A stretch of DNA of 64,000 nucleotides, from NCBI GenBank assembly GCA_023333565.1, contig JAJKFH010003701.1, forward strand, positions 434,001 to 498,000, read 5' to 3'. This DNA comes from Puffinus mauretanicus (Eukaryota > Chordata > Aves > Procellariiformes > Procellariidae). A program made the translations under genes and the position numbers. Each line of letters opens with the position of its first letter. Positions within the stretch are counted from its first letter, which is position 1. The notes below the pieces were generated by a model, which made no database searches, was not told the origin of the DNA, and saw only the letters and a list, made by a program, of their open reading frames with translations. Positions 1 to 13,570 of the stretch are shown in pieces.

Positions 1-3000
1 TGCATACACAACCTCAACCTATCTGTACTTTCTAGGCACAAAAGGCAAAAGCAATCCAGTTTTTAGGTGTATGTTAGCTATAACTCCTTCAAACACGAAT
101 ATAGCTGAGAATATAGAGGAAATATTATTACAAAAAAAGCTCTAGAGATAATATAATTTCTCACTAGAGAAAAAAGAGACTATTGACACTTCAGCATGCC
201 AAATGTTCCTAGACACCTATTAGACCAGTATTGAAGGAGGTCACCAAGCCATTCACTTTCATGTTTGTAGGATTTTTGAAGATTGACTGAGTGCTTTGAA
301 GTTCTGAGATGTCAATTAGCTTGAAAAAGGTTTGCCCTAGAAAGTAAAAAGATGGTTTTTTTCCTGAAAGGAAGGAAAATCCAACTTATTCTCCATTGAA
401 GAGCTATACTTAGACCGCTAACGTTTAGGTTTGGGGGTGTTGTTTGTGTGTTGTTATGTCAGAGAATGAATAACTAAGTTCTTTGAAAGGAAGAGTGTCA
501 ACTTTGTTAGATTTGCAAGCCCAGTACCTCAGATGTCCTCTCCACTCTGTTTTACCATAGTGGCTTCATCTTCTGAAAAATAACATGATATCCCAACCAC
601 TCAAGCAAGTATATTAATTGCATAATTTTTCTGTGGATCAGTAGAAGTTCCAGCTTCTGTGATTTCCATAACTGGCCATTTTTTGGCCAATCTTCAACAG
701 TAGTAGCAATGCACCGCTGTAATGTATTTCCTCTGGTTGGCAGCTATGCACACTGCTTGTCTGATCACTGCATGCAGTTTCATGTGTGATAAAAGAGCAT
801 CTCTTATCAAATAAGAGCAGGAGCTTCCCTGGAGAGTCAGTTGCTGTTTGAATCTAATGAAAACCCCTCTGGCTCTGAGGTAGCAGGCAAGCACGCCTGT
901 ACACCCTCACACATCCACACTAACACATGTACTGCTCCCAGCAAGGCTGTTAGAGCAAACGCTGTTAGCGTGTTGGTGCGTGTGTAGAAGAGGCACAGAT
1001 TTAGCTTTAATCAAGCACACATTAAGAACCATGGCATGGTTCTGGTACATAATACTTGCACCTAGTCAGGTCGAGTGACTCCAAAGTGGGGGCCTGGACC
1101 TGTCTTTATTCTCTCTAGTACTGTATCTTATCATTTGTTGTTTTCTTTTTCTCTGTGGTTATTCTGGCTCCTTTTCCCTCATCCCCACAAGCCTGTTTCT
1201 GGACCTCCTACTCCTCAGGCATAGCCCTACTACTAGATAAAAACCTTGGGCTTTCTCCATGAAATTCACAAGTTCTTAATTAGTTGATCCTGCTCCACAA
1301 GGTCACCCTAAATGCCTTCTTTTTTCAGGCAGGAAGTGAGACCTGGCCCAGGCAGTTGTTTCTGGGTGACAAAGTTGGTAAGAAACAGCCTTCCAAAACA
1401 TAAACAAAGATTAGCATCAATACATCTTGTTATGGCTTCCTTGTGACAAACTGTCTTCCCACCTACCTTTAATCTATATGTGGGTTGTCTGTGAGCAGTA
1501 GCTCAAATCACCTGACAAAAAAGTAGAGTGGCTTAGATGGATTTAGTCACTGATCATGAAACCAGACTGCCACTCAGAAAGAAAGACATGGCAACAGTCC
1601 CTTTACAGCCCCCTCCTTCGCTTCTTAACTGTCCCTTGTACCACAGATACCTCATGTATGCAGATGCTAACCATTGATAGCATCACAGCGAACTTAAAAA
1701 AAAATCCTCTTATGCACAGGTGATTCTCATCCATGTTTGACAAAAGTTTCTGCCTACTCTGTTAGTAACGTTGCTGGATAAAGTTTTGCCTTTCATAGAT
1801 CCTGTGACAAATCTCTTAAATGAGACTGGATGCTTTACTCTTCCAGAATTTCCAGTGTCACCTCTATGTAAATAGAAAAGCTATTGGCTTTTGATGTCAA
1901 AAGAAGGTAGGCAAATTTTTGTTTTGGTAGGTCAGGAGTGGACAGAATAAACATTGACCTAATACACTTCCATGACTTGCTACCACTAAAATTGATAGAC
2001 TTGTTCTTAGTGAAAAGCCAGCTCAAGCTATAAACCAACTTGACTTTCTTAACAAGACTCTTAATGTTAAGAAGGAAATGGTAGTAATTCCAGATGCATA
2101 TTTATTTAGTGCCTCGGTGTTTGTTGCATGACACCTTCACATCAGAGAAGCTGGTCCAACTTGTAGAGATTGGTCCAACTTGGGAGGTTGTATGAGGAAG
2201 AAGTGCAAAGAAAAAAGATGAGAGGAAAAGAGAGAGACTTCAGAAATACTAACAGAAATGTGAAAAGAAAACTGCCAGAGTCCATGCTGAATCAGAAACC
2301 ACAGGGCTAGAATGGCAGGCATGAAAGCAGAAAATCTTCACTTAGCAGCTATTATCCTTCTCCCTTTCTTTTCAAGAAGGTATAAAAATCATGATCAGTG
2401 AATTTTTTCTCTTCTTCTGAACCAAGGATAAATGGTTCTCAAATTCCTTATTCACCAAGACATACTATATTAGAAAATTATGAGAGAGACCTGGAATAAG
2501 GAATCTAGTGCTGTCTTGAGAAATGACTCCTGGTGCTTGGGATGAGAAGACTTCTAAAGAATTTCTATCAAAAATAATGAGCCTTTAACATGAAGGGAAG
2601 AACTAAAATTTTTTAAAGGTTGCCTGGGAGTCACAAGGGAAGAAATGTCTGCTTAAAATGGACTGCCTGCCTGCCTTCATCTGAATAAACGTCACACTTC
2701 CTAATTCCACCTTAGGGGCTATATATAACATGATAGAATGGTATTGTGAAAAAATTCCCTCCTGAAAAGCAAGCCTTAATTAAGGTATGTATGTTCCTAT
2801 GTAAATAATCTGTTGGAGGTAGTCATATTAGCTCTGCCCCTTCCTAAATCCATCACTTATTTTCATGTCAGTACGGGACTGAGAAGTTTTAATCTGATCA
2901 CCAAAACATCTCCAACAAATCCTGTCTGCCCAGAAAACAGAATTGCTTCATTCACTTTCCTCTCAAATATGCTTCTTAAATATTTGCATTATATGTGTTT

Positions 3001-3965
3001 AATACATAAACCTAAAGCCGTCAGTCAGACCCACTCCTCCTTCCAGTAGGAACATACTAATCCCAGCTAATACTTTTAACGCTAAGTTTCACCACTTAAA
3101 CATTTTTTAAAAAACTTCTAAAATTGTTATCTATGACAAGAGCTGGTGGAATAACATAAAAAGAGGGTGTTTGGGAAAGGAGCCTGGTCACAGTGTAAAA
3201 GTGAGTCTAGTGCCCTGTTCCTGCAGCTACCCTGGGTCTTGGCTGTCATAATTCACCACCCTGTGCCTCTGCTGACTCTGCCTCCTTTAGTGCCTCTTGT
3301 CCACGTTGACCATGACCTACTCCAGGCAAGATTTGTTTCTCTCCATCTTCAGACAACTGATGAAACAAAGAGGCCCCAATCACATAACTAGCTACTACTG
3401 CAAAAGAAGTAAAAGATAATAGTAGTTATAAACACAAACAAGCCCAAAAGATGCTTATGAAAAGGGATTCTAATCTAGTGAAGCTGTTTCCTCCACTGCT
3501 AGCTAAAAGTTGTTCCACCATATGGCTGAAGCACTGCAGCATTTGTTTATTAAAATGGATAGAAGTCTATGCCTGGCTTCCTCCGTGAAACTTTATCTGG
3601 GCAGGATAAAAGCACACTTCCCATGTGGCCAGGCAAACAAGATTGCTTTGCTGCAACACCTGCAGTAAAGCCAGCAAGCTGTGATGGAGAACTTGCTGTG
3701 CCCTGCTCACGAGGATGCCTCTAAATGCTCATTTTAGTCTTTAGGAAAATAATTCCTTGTTGAGAATATCGGAATGTCAAGATCTGTCCAATTGCTACTT
3801 TTCCTTGTATATGAAAAGAATGGCATTTATACATAGATGGTATCCTTTTGTTTATGTCCAATTTCTCATTAAAAAGGCATATATCCCACAAGATGTCAGC
3901 AAGGGTGGCAGTGCCTGTTCTGCATTTGCAAAGATAGTTTATCCACGCTGTGTTGTAAAGGAAGA

Positions 3966-4003
3966 TAAAAATCACCATCTCTGGTAAAAATCACCATCTC
4001 TAA
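3966..4003 (+). repeat. 19-bp tandem duplication
   Basis: TAAAAATCACCATCTCTGG is followed directly by a second copy differing only in the last two bases. Confidence 0.9.
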
Positions 4004-4860
4004 CACATTCAAAAATGCTTATAGGAAGAACAGCAATCATACTATGTCAAATTTACCTGAGCCCAGTTATTTTGATATTTCTTAATCTGTCCTTGCTCCA
4101 TTTTTCACAGTCCCATGGTCTGTAAATGGTGTTTTCTGTGGCAAAACAAAACAAAGTCCCCTGCACTGATTGTGTACTCTGTTTTACTGTTTTCTTCTCC
4201 TGACATTCTGCTATCTCTAAACAAAGGACTTTTTCATTTATTTGCTTCTTCATACTTATTTTGTGGTTATCTCAGGTAGAGTGCATTTTTGTCCAATGGA
4301 CAAATTTGGCCAAAACTGGTAAAAATCTCTAGCTGGATTACTTGCCTATCTCCTCAGAATGAAAGAGTAAGGTAAAGGGAAAGAAAACCAAAAGTAATTT
4401 CAGTGAACTGAAACTACTCTTGTATCCCAAAGTGTCCTTTCTCATGAGCTGGCGAGCTGCCCTTGCCTACCTTTGCCCTTACCCTCATGACAGGCAGCTC
4501 TCTCTTTCACCACCTATTTCTTGGCAAACAAAGGCAAAAACTGTGTTAAATATGAGGATGTGAACGAACTACAGTACAGCTCAGTTTAAATTCCGAGTCA
4601 GTGGTGATGGATTGTAACACTTTCTATCTGTTTTAATTACTTATTTATTTTCATTAAATGCGCAGTCTAAAAGATGTTGTAAGAAAGCTACGGTAAATCT
4701 TGGAAACATGAAAATTCTCCCTAGACACAAGTACTTTCTCTTGTTAGTAAAACAGCCCATTTTTTTCCTAATGAGGTCCTCCCACTATGAGAAATGAACA
4801 GGGTCTGAATGCTGTTTTCTGTCTCTTCAGACCATTGGCACAGCTTTGATTTAGGGACTT

Positions 4861-5060
4861 GCACTTTAATCACCCATCATGTGTCATTACCCCGACAGGC
4901 GGCAGCAGCCGCAAGATACAAGCTCCAATAAATTGCACTGAAAATCGCTGAAGCAATCCTTTGTTGATTTTCCTTTACAGCTATTCAATGGCAGATCAGC
5001 TGTCATAACAACACAATGCCTGTGGCAACAGGGTGAAATTAAACGTGAAGTATGTTCAAG
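4861..5060. promoter_or_regulatory. Candidate conserved non-coding element
   Basis: This block is dense with recognisable motifs: a SOX-like CCTTTGTTG (4958-4966), an E-box CAGCTG (4997-5002) running into TGTCA, and AATAAA/TTGCA-type sequence around 4927-4938. It has mixed complexity and no simple repeats, unlike the flanks. Conservation cannot be tested here, so this is a suggestion only. Confidence 0.25.
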
Positions 5061-5406
5061 GTAGCTGGTAGAAAGCTGGAATATCCCTTGTCTTCTGTAC
5101 ATTCAAATGCGTTCTACTTCTCTCGGTAATGCCAAGCCTGTGGCAATTGGCTAAAACGAATGCTTTCTCTTGTAAGATAATTGCCAGATGTACTGCAGTA
5201 CAAATACTCAAGTGCTTCTGTATGCAAATCTTTGCAATACTCTCACTTAAGGAAAAGAGGGGAGGTAAGGACTTCTCTCTTTTTAAAAAAAATACTTTTC
5301 TAATTGGGTGCAAGGAGAAAAAGAATATAGCAGCCTTTTTTCTTTTCTTCAAGGCTGGCTGCACAGCAATGTTTCTAGCAGGAAGGTGAAACAGCTTTCT
5401 CTCCAG

Positions 5407-5422
5407 CTAGCTAGCTAGCTAG
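5407..5422. repeat. (CTAG)4 microsatellite
   Basis: Four perfect CTAG units in a row. Confidence 0.95.
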
Positions 5423-6570
5423 AAAGTGTACAAAGGCTCTGCTGTATCTTTCCCATTTGTATCAACAGTGTCATATTTACTATTTTTTTCAGAATAGTTG
5501 TCTCTCTCAGCTTTTTGTTGCTCAAATAGCAACATTCAAAAGGAAGCATGGGTAAGGTTTATTTTCAGAAGTTTTCTTTCTACTGAAATTTTCGCAGTAG
5601 ATACAGAGGCTTTCCTGAAAAATGACACATTTAACAAAGTTATGATTTCATCTTTTGAATACCTTCACATCTTCACTTTTCTTAGAAAGCCTCATAAGAA
5701 ATAGGATTCACGAGTTATGTACTCTAGTTGCTGTTTTATTTTCTCGCTTCACTGAACACATTATTAATACTTAAACACAGCCAAATCACAGATATTTTAA
5801 CAGTGTGTTCTCCTTTCTCAATCTTAATACCTCTTGTGTCCTGTTAAATTACTAGTTTATTCAGAGAAGGTTTTACATGGCTCTCAGATTGCAATGCACT
5901 CCGTGTCCAGGTTTGGCCAGCTGTGGTCAGTAGACTTCTAAGCAACAGAGTTCATTTCAGATCAAGGATTACAACTCCTATGTCTCTGAACGCTGCTGAA
6001 ACAAGAAAATAAAGTCTGCTCTGCTCTCCTCCTCCAGTTGAGATGGTGGTGTTGCAGTGATTGATACAAGTTGGATAGATAATCCATTAATAATAACCTT
6101 CATCAAGAAAGTAAGCCCACAAATTTTAGTATATGGTATTTGGCACAATGCTGCAAACGCTACTGTGCTAGAATATAATAAATGGTAATCCTGAAAGGCT
6201 CTTACGTGGGAGGAACTATTCTGGAAACTATTTTTACTGATAATTTGGAAGGTCATTTTCTTGAAAGAGAATTTATCTATTCAGATTTAGGCTTGCTTTC
6301 AGGTGAAATATGAACGAATACCCTTCTGGAACACAATATGTCTCAATAACTTTTTAAGGAAAATATATGCCAGTAAGCATAGGACACTTGACAGCCAGAA
6401 TTTCAGGATTACTCATCTTGGAGTTACCTCATTACTCATCTACCAGGTTTAGTTTAGTAAACATTACTCCCCGTCCTAGTTTGATAGGACTCCAATGTTC
6501 ATTGTTGTCTTCCTTTCCACCTCCAGCTGCAAAGAGGTTGAGTGCCCTGCTCTTAGCTCTGCCACTGTGC

Positions 6571-6599
6571 CTCTCCCGGGCTCTGCACGTTCGGGAGAG
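6571..6599. repeat. 8-bp inverted repeat in a GC-rich patch
   Basis: CTCTCCCG (6571-6578) and CGGGAGAG (6592-6599) can pair over a 13-nt loop. A second overlapping pair, CTCTGC (6581-6586) and GCAGAG (6603-6608), offers an alternative fold. Confidence 0.75.
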
Positions 6600-7566
6600 C
6601 GGGCAGAGACCATCCGAGGGTGCAAATCACTGCTTGACCTGCAGCTGCTCAGCTGGGTCCTTCGGGTGGAACAGCTTTGCAAGGCACACTCAGAGCATCG
6701 TATTCAGAAGCACAGCAGTGAAGCACTAAGTGGTTGGAGCTGGATGTGATGGCATTTAGAGGCTGTGGTGACCTTTACCGTATGAATCTGGGACTGGAAG
6801 ATGGGAGAGAAATGAGTAGACATGGTAATTAAATTTGAACATTTATTTCAGAAATTCTCATCAGAACACACCACACTGAAATGAAAAAGATTCTTTAAAA
6901 AAATTTTTTTCTAAAGCTTTCTTAAACTAATAACCTATGCAAATTATGAAATGGTTCTAAATCTCAAAGCCAGCTACACAAAACTGTGTCTTAATACAAA
7001 TCGTGTTAGGATATTGTTCTGATAGGTTATTTCTTTTTTTCCTTTAATCCGTGTGTTAGAGGAGTAATGACGAAATGCTAACCATGCCCATAATTCAGTA
7101 GTGATGTTTACTGGTTTATCTAGAGTCAAATTGATTTCAAATGCAGCATGTATATGGATACAGAATAATTCTTTTTACCTTAAGGGGCATTTAATGCTTA
7201 TAGTGTATATAACTCCCTGTATTTTCACACTTTGTTTTGTTAAGCCAAATAATTTTCCTGAGTAACATTTTAAAATATGGACGCTGCTGTGAATGTATTA
7301 CTTTCATTTGTAGAGTGGGGACTGTATGCAGTGTGTTTGCTGGGTTTAATATTGGTTTCTAGCGGAGGAAGTGCATGCATCATCTATTGTTGCTTATTTT
7401 TATATTTTCAATGTCATCAAGGGTTGGGCCTATATCTCACTAACAAAGATTAAATAAACTTAAGAGAGCATTGTAAAGCAATAGTTGGATGTAAATTAAT
7501 TTAACAGGTATGTGCAGTACTCATGACTATTTCCACTTCAGAAAAGCTAGCTGTTATAGTACCATG

Positions 7567-7607
7567 TTTTTCCCTTTCTCTTTTCCTTTCCCTTTTCCTT
7601 TCCCCTC
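7567..7607 (+). repeat. Pyrimidine tract, 41 nt
   Basis: Uninterrupted C/T run made of irregular TTTTCC and TTTCCC units. Such tracts can be length-variable and can form triplex DNA. Confidence 0.9.
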
Positions 7608-10600
7608 ATCTCTTTTCTCTGTGTCTCATCATGCCAGCTTTAAGGTACATCTCATTTACAGAATAACTGTGTTCCAGCAGGACAAAGCCTTGGGCTCAAA
7701 GAGGACAGTATTCTCATGTCTCACGTCATTTTCCCTTCACACCCACTGGTGCTTCTCCCTCTTCCTCACTGTCGCCATTCTGCAAACCTCACATCTCTCT
7801 CATGACTTCCTCCTTTTTTTTAAATCCTTTTCCATCCCACATCCATTCTCCTATCTACCCATTTCACAGCTCCCCATTATTATTCTCATATGAGTTTAGG
7901 ATTTGCAGAATGCTATCTGAACAGCAAAAATAATGGACAGACTCTTAAATTACAGTATTCCTTCTTACATATCAGGGGTTCTTCTGCAATTTGAATCTTT
8001 TCAGACCTATGTTTCAAAAGCTTATTCACTGTTTTTTATTATTGAATGCTGTCATATGACCTGCATTATGATTCTTTACAATTATTTGTTTATTTATTTA
8101 TTATGGCTGATTGTTTATCTCTATCTTTAATTCGATGTAAAAACCTAACTTTTGCATAAAAAAGGAAAGAGCCATTGAGCTGTAATAAAAAAGCCTAAAT
8201 TTTACAATATCTTAAAAAATGTCTACGATATAAATTACATTTGAATATCAAGTGACACAGACACCAAATCAATTGCATACATTTTTCTATAATTCTCCTG
8301 TAGTAAAAGAAAAATGTAAAAAAGGTAGTTTATATGCAAATATTTTATGCTTTAGGTAAGAAGAGTTTATTTTTTTTTAAATATCATATCAAATGTCGCT
8401 ATTAGTCAAAGACAATCTTTTACAACTGCCTCCATCAGTGTAATTTTAAGCTTTTTTTAAAGCAAGCGCTTTTGCCTTCAAATATAAAGTGTCATTTTTT
8501 GTAGTACTTTCTTTTTCTCCTCAAAATAGTTTTTCAAGAATTACATGGTAGCTTTGTTCATAACCCTCTGAAAATCCTACGATGGTACTCACTATAAATG
8601 CTGTGTATAGATTCTGTGATAATCAATATAAAAACAAAAATTGAATTTACATCTGGGAGGCATACAAAAGGAACAGAAAATGCAAGGTAGGAAGAAGAGC
8701 TGTCTACAAGCTGAAGACGCTGTATACAGAAGAATTCAAGGCATTGCTTCCTATACCCCTTTCTGCTGTGCATGTCAGGTATAATCAGAAGGAAGGAGTT
8801 GCAAATGCAGATTTTCTTTTGCAGTCTAGATGCATTTGCTTTGTGGGAAACAGGTTTCCTTCACCTTGGATTGCATTCTTAACCATTAAAATTCAGCCTC
8901 TACATCCGCCTGTGAGCTCGCATCCACGTTGTTCGTTCAGATATTTGGTATGTGATGCTAGAACGTGTCTTAATCTGTCGCTTTTATATTTCCTGGCAAA
9001 AAGGAAGTGTCCACTTATGACCACAACAATTGATTTCTGAGTGTCTTCACGGTATAGGTAACTAAAGAAGCGTGGCTCCATTTTTAGATAAATCTTATTA
9101 GGATCCTGCAGGGTTAAGGAAAGAATCGATTTGGTCTGTCAAACCAGGAGCTAATGAAAGAATGAGCTCTTACTGTTGGCCTAATTACTTATGATTAATC
9201 TATCCCAGTCCATTTCTTTTTTAACTGTCTCCATCAGGCCACAGAATAGTTAGTCTTACATTCACTTTTTGTTTTCTTTTCCATACTGAGTTAGAATATT
9301 TGATCGTGTAGGAATTGTGTTGTCCAGGCAGCATGTACATCTTTGTGACATTCATTTTACCTTCCCTATCATCATTTATTCAGTGCTTAGCTTCCATCTA
9401 GCGAATTCCCGGTAGCCTCTGGGAAAGCAGTGTCATGTAACTGTATGGATGTAAGTGAACACACAACCAAATTCAGAAAAGAGAAATGATTCTTCAGGGA
9501 GGGAATAAATGGTATAGTTCCAACTACAGTTCTTGACTTGTGAAACAGTATTTTCCATTAAAATGTTTATCCTGTTTAGAAATGTGCAAGCCTTCCTTCT
9601 GACTTGCAAGACTTCCTTCTGACTTCCTTCCTTCTGTAAAAGAATAAGCAACAGTATCCATTAAGAATTTAGATGTTTATGAAAGTTGCCCACTGTCTGC
9701 ATTTATCAGAACATTAGAACAGAGCCGACTGTGCAGGTACAGTGCAGGTACAAGTAGGTCCATGTGATTGCTGTTGTGAAATTGTTTTAGCTGTGACTCT
9801 TCATCCTGACATGTTCCCCCATGCAAGCTGATGTGTTCTCAGGCAATTGAGAAAGTGGCCCAGCATGGGCAGGTATTGGCAAAGTTGTTGTTGTTTAAAA
9901 TCCCTGATTTTACAGTTGAAACTTCTTCTGCTGAAAGCTTCTATGCTTAGTTTTGCAAAATATCATGCGATGCCATTATGCTGCAAAAGTCCAGCGAGAT
10001 CTCTTTCTCTGTTTGACCATGTAAGTTAATGGCCTCAGTTAGCCCTATCTGTGTGCACAAGTGTGCATGAAGACATGGGCACTCACATAAACATGTTGTT
10101 TGATGCTCATCTAAAAGAAAGAATGCAAAAAGGAACAAAACCCATCCAAATGTGGTCAGATGGCATAGGGTTTTCCTGAATGTACCTCTTATGCTGTTTA
10201 CTTAGCTGTAATGCAGCTTTCAGAGAGACACATTAAATGATTGATCTTTGGCTGATCAGACGGAGGTGACTGATTTCAAATCTTTGCAGCAAAAACCAAT
10301 TACATATCTAGTTTTTGAGCAGAAAAATTTTAGAGCTATGATGGGAATCTTGCCTTCATTAAACACAATTCTTCTTGTCTGCACCATTCCTGTTAACATT
10401 TTGCATTAAATTTAATCTCCAAAGATACATTCTCCAAAAAATGCATCCTAAATTTTATGTTCCTAAAGCCATTTCTTCATTCTTAAAACAGAACCCTGAT
10501 TTATAAAAATAGTATGTATACATGTAATCAGTGACATGCTGAAGGATGCTTAGCAAAGCAGATGGCTATTTAGGAATTTAAACATATGTTGCTAGGAGTT

Positions 10601-12159
10601 GGTTTGGGTTTCATGTTTTGTTGTTGTTGTTTTAAAATTTGGCTTAAACTTTCAAGAAAAAGTCTGTGCATATGTATTGTATGCCATACTCTGTAAGTAT
10701 ATGTAATCAAGCTTCAGCAAATGTTGTAAGTCTTTGGAAATGAATAGTAAAACAGTTGATGTCAGTAGTCTGGCTTTCAGTCAGTACTGTAAGTTCTCGC
10801 AGTTCCATTTCCCCATTCTGAACTTTTCTTGTGTTAGTTAAAATAAACTCCTAAATCACATCATCAGTGACGTATTTTTCTACTAACTGACGTGTCATAT
10901 TGAGAGATAAGTACCTGAGAAACAATCCTGTTCTCCTCTTATTTCCACTTCTTTCCTCACAAAGGACAAAGGTTTTCAAAGGATCAAATGTCTTTTCTGA
11001 AAGTTAGCTGATACAAACTTGTGACCACAAAATGAGAGAGAAAGAGATAGAAAAAAGAATACCTCAACAGAGCAATTAGATAGGTACATTTTGTTGCAAA
11101 TCTTCAGAGCAGTAGAAAGACCATCTGCTAGAGGGTTATTTTTCCTGACTTTTAATTACTAGTCATTGATTTTGGTAATTGCACACATGTACATACACAA
11201 TAGTGCAGCAGGGTTTCACTTCTGTGGTCTTGTCTCAAAACTGGCTTTTAAAATGAGTGCCTATTACTGTAAGTGCTCCATAAGAAAGCAGTGCTCTATT
11301 ATTTTTGTCTTACTTTGCAATGCAGCATAACTGTTGCATTTACAACTGGTACAAGCTGGCTCTTTGCCATGCATTTAGAGCCATAAACTCATACTTTCAG
11401 CAAGGAAAATCTCCTGCTATCAGATTTTTAAGTGGTGACTTGCCAAGCTGAAATAAGGAAGAACAGACTTTTCATAAGTGGTTGCATATTGTTGTTGAAA
11501 ACCCAATTACCATCTCTAAGACTTAAATAATAGTTAAATGAAGTTCCTAGCTTTTAAGGAAAATGGGCATGCACCTAAATGGTGAGGAAGACCCTTAAAG
11601 GAGTGCATAGCAATCCTGGGTGCCCTCAGGAATTTTGCTGACTCCATGTAGCACCTGTGTCTGTTCCCAGACATATTTCAGGGAACTCACCGGTGGAGAG
11701 ACAGATGTGAACAAGGACTTCTGAGTTTTGATTGCTTATAGTGACCCTTGCCTTTCTAGATTTACTTTGTTTCGGCATTCCCATCAGAATAACTCATTGC
11801 GCAGAGGTGCTAACACTCTCCCTTTTTGGTCTTAGGACCTTCAGTGTGAAACTGGTAGACTTCCCAAAACACTTAAGGAGGTGTTCAAAAAATGAGAAAG
11901 GAGAGAACAACCTGGCCAGAAGGAGTAAGTCTGGCACTATCCACTGTTTAGCTTGGCTAGGATGACTAGGACTTCTTTGGCTATGATCTACTTTTAACCA
12001 TTGCTATCTAGTTACTTCACCTGTTAAGGAACAGTATCAGAATAAATCAGACTCCCTTCTGGAAGAGGGGGCTCAAATATACAATCCAGTGAGCATGGAT
12101 GAGCCGGTGGCTTGGCATCTGCTGAGCTGTGGTAGATGTCCTTGTGTCTGCCTTGGATG

Positions 12160-12195
12160 CGGGATATGCAAAGTAATTACTCGATAATTAAAGAG
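12160..12195. promoter_or_regulatory. Candidate POU/homeodomain motif cluster
   Basis: ATATGCAAAGTAATTAC (12164-12180) joins an octamer-like ATGCAAAG to a homeodomain core TAATTA, and GATAATTAAAG follows at once. Such composite sites occur in neural enhancers. It is motif evidence only. Confidence 0.25.
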
Positions 12196-13331
12196 GTTGA
12201 ATTTCCTGCCGTTTGCTGTGGGGCAGGCATGTTGACCCGGGCAGTTACCATGGCTTTGCTGATACACAGTGAATTCTTCGGGTGCCACAATTAAACTGTG
12301 TGTTTATGTGCTTATATGCATAAACCAATATATATGCATGCTGTCTTCTGCAATTCCCAGTAAGTTCCTTAGATCTTGTCCATATTCAAGATTACTTCTG
12401 CTTTTGCTGATTATTCTAGCATATTCTAATAGTAACATTACTTAGCTGTATTACTATATATCTCTCACATGGACACATTTTCTGGAGCAAAAGTTGACCT
12501 GTTGCAGCTTAGTTAAAATTACTTTCAAAAGCAGGGGACACATGAACGGACAGATGAAACCCAAAGCATAAACCTGAAACAAATTTCGCTTCAGCTCCTG
12601 CGTTTGAAAGAGCAAGCTCTATGTGTGAAATGTAGGATCTTGAAAGCACTGGGGATTTAACTTGGGGCCATCCAGGGATACTTTTGCCTGGAACACACAG
12701 GAGTTAGAGTACTTTTAGGTGATACATCATGTACTTCCAGCTTGCTAGAAGACACTTGACAGCTTGACTTACCAGTGCATTAACTTGTTTCTCATGAGGT
12801 GCGATGTAAGCTAACCCAGGAACGTTACATATATGCTGAAACGCGAATGACCTCAAGAAGTTATACTTTTACACCAGAGTAACTTACTTTCATGCTTTCA
12901 TGCCCAGAAAAAGGAGAGTCATACATATGAAGTGTTATTAACCATCTGACTGGTTCAAGTCAGGGGGGATCTATGCTCTCTTTTGTCTCTCCCCATAAAG
13001 CTAATGGGGGGGTTTCCCCAGGTACCACTGGATACGTAGGCAGACGTATTTGTCATTGTTGAGATAATGATCTGGAGGGGGTTGCTTCTTTAATACTTGT
13101 ACTCCAAAGAAATTTAAGATATAGACTCTGTAGCCATTTAATTTACATCATTGTATGTTTCAGCAAGATAGTAAGCGAGAGTGAGGACTTTTCAGAGCCT
13201 TTTTGCAAGTCATGTAATGGTTTTTAAGTATGGCATGCTCTGTGTGTACCATGTGATGTTTTCCCAGCAAAAATTGCCTGTTTGCTTTAAATCTGATTTA
13301 TTCATACAACTCCTTTAAAGGTCTTTTATTA

Positions 13332-13357
13332 TTTTCTTTTCTTTTCTTTTCTTTCTC
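13332..13357 (+). repeat. (TTTTC)n microsatellite
   Basis: About five TTTTC units, decaying into TTTCTC at the right edge. Confidence 0.85.
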
Positions 13358-13513
13358 AATACACTGGAAACCCACTTTTATGTCCCCGTGGAGGCCAGGG
13401 GAGAAAAAAATCCACATTTGTAAATCCACAGAGGACTTTGTATGGAAAAGGCCAACATGATTACTCAAAGTATGAGGGTGAACAAATTTTTAAATGTGGG
13501 TGTCTTTTGTAGT

Positions 13514-13570
13514 CATATATATGCATGCATTCTCTCTGCGCATATACATATATATGCATGCACATACACA
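13514..13570. repeat. Alternating purine/pyrimidine tracts
   Basis: Two perfect alternating stretches: 17 nt (13514-13530) and 34 nt (13537-13570), built from CA, TA and GC steps and both containing ATGCATGCA. Strong Z-DNA-type composition. Confidence 0.8.

Noticed and set aside
6367..6749. Overlapping open frames on both strands near a GC-rich patch
   Set aside because: No domain, start context or splice pattern; GC-rich sequence simply lacks stops.
7510..7893. 127-codon Phe/Ser/Pro-rich open frame
   Set aside because: It is produced by the pyrimidine tract; no signal or domain supports it.
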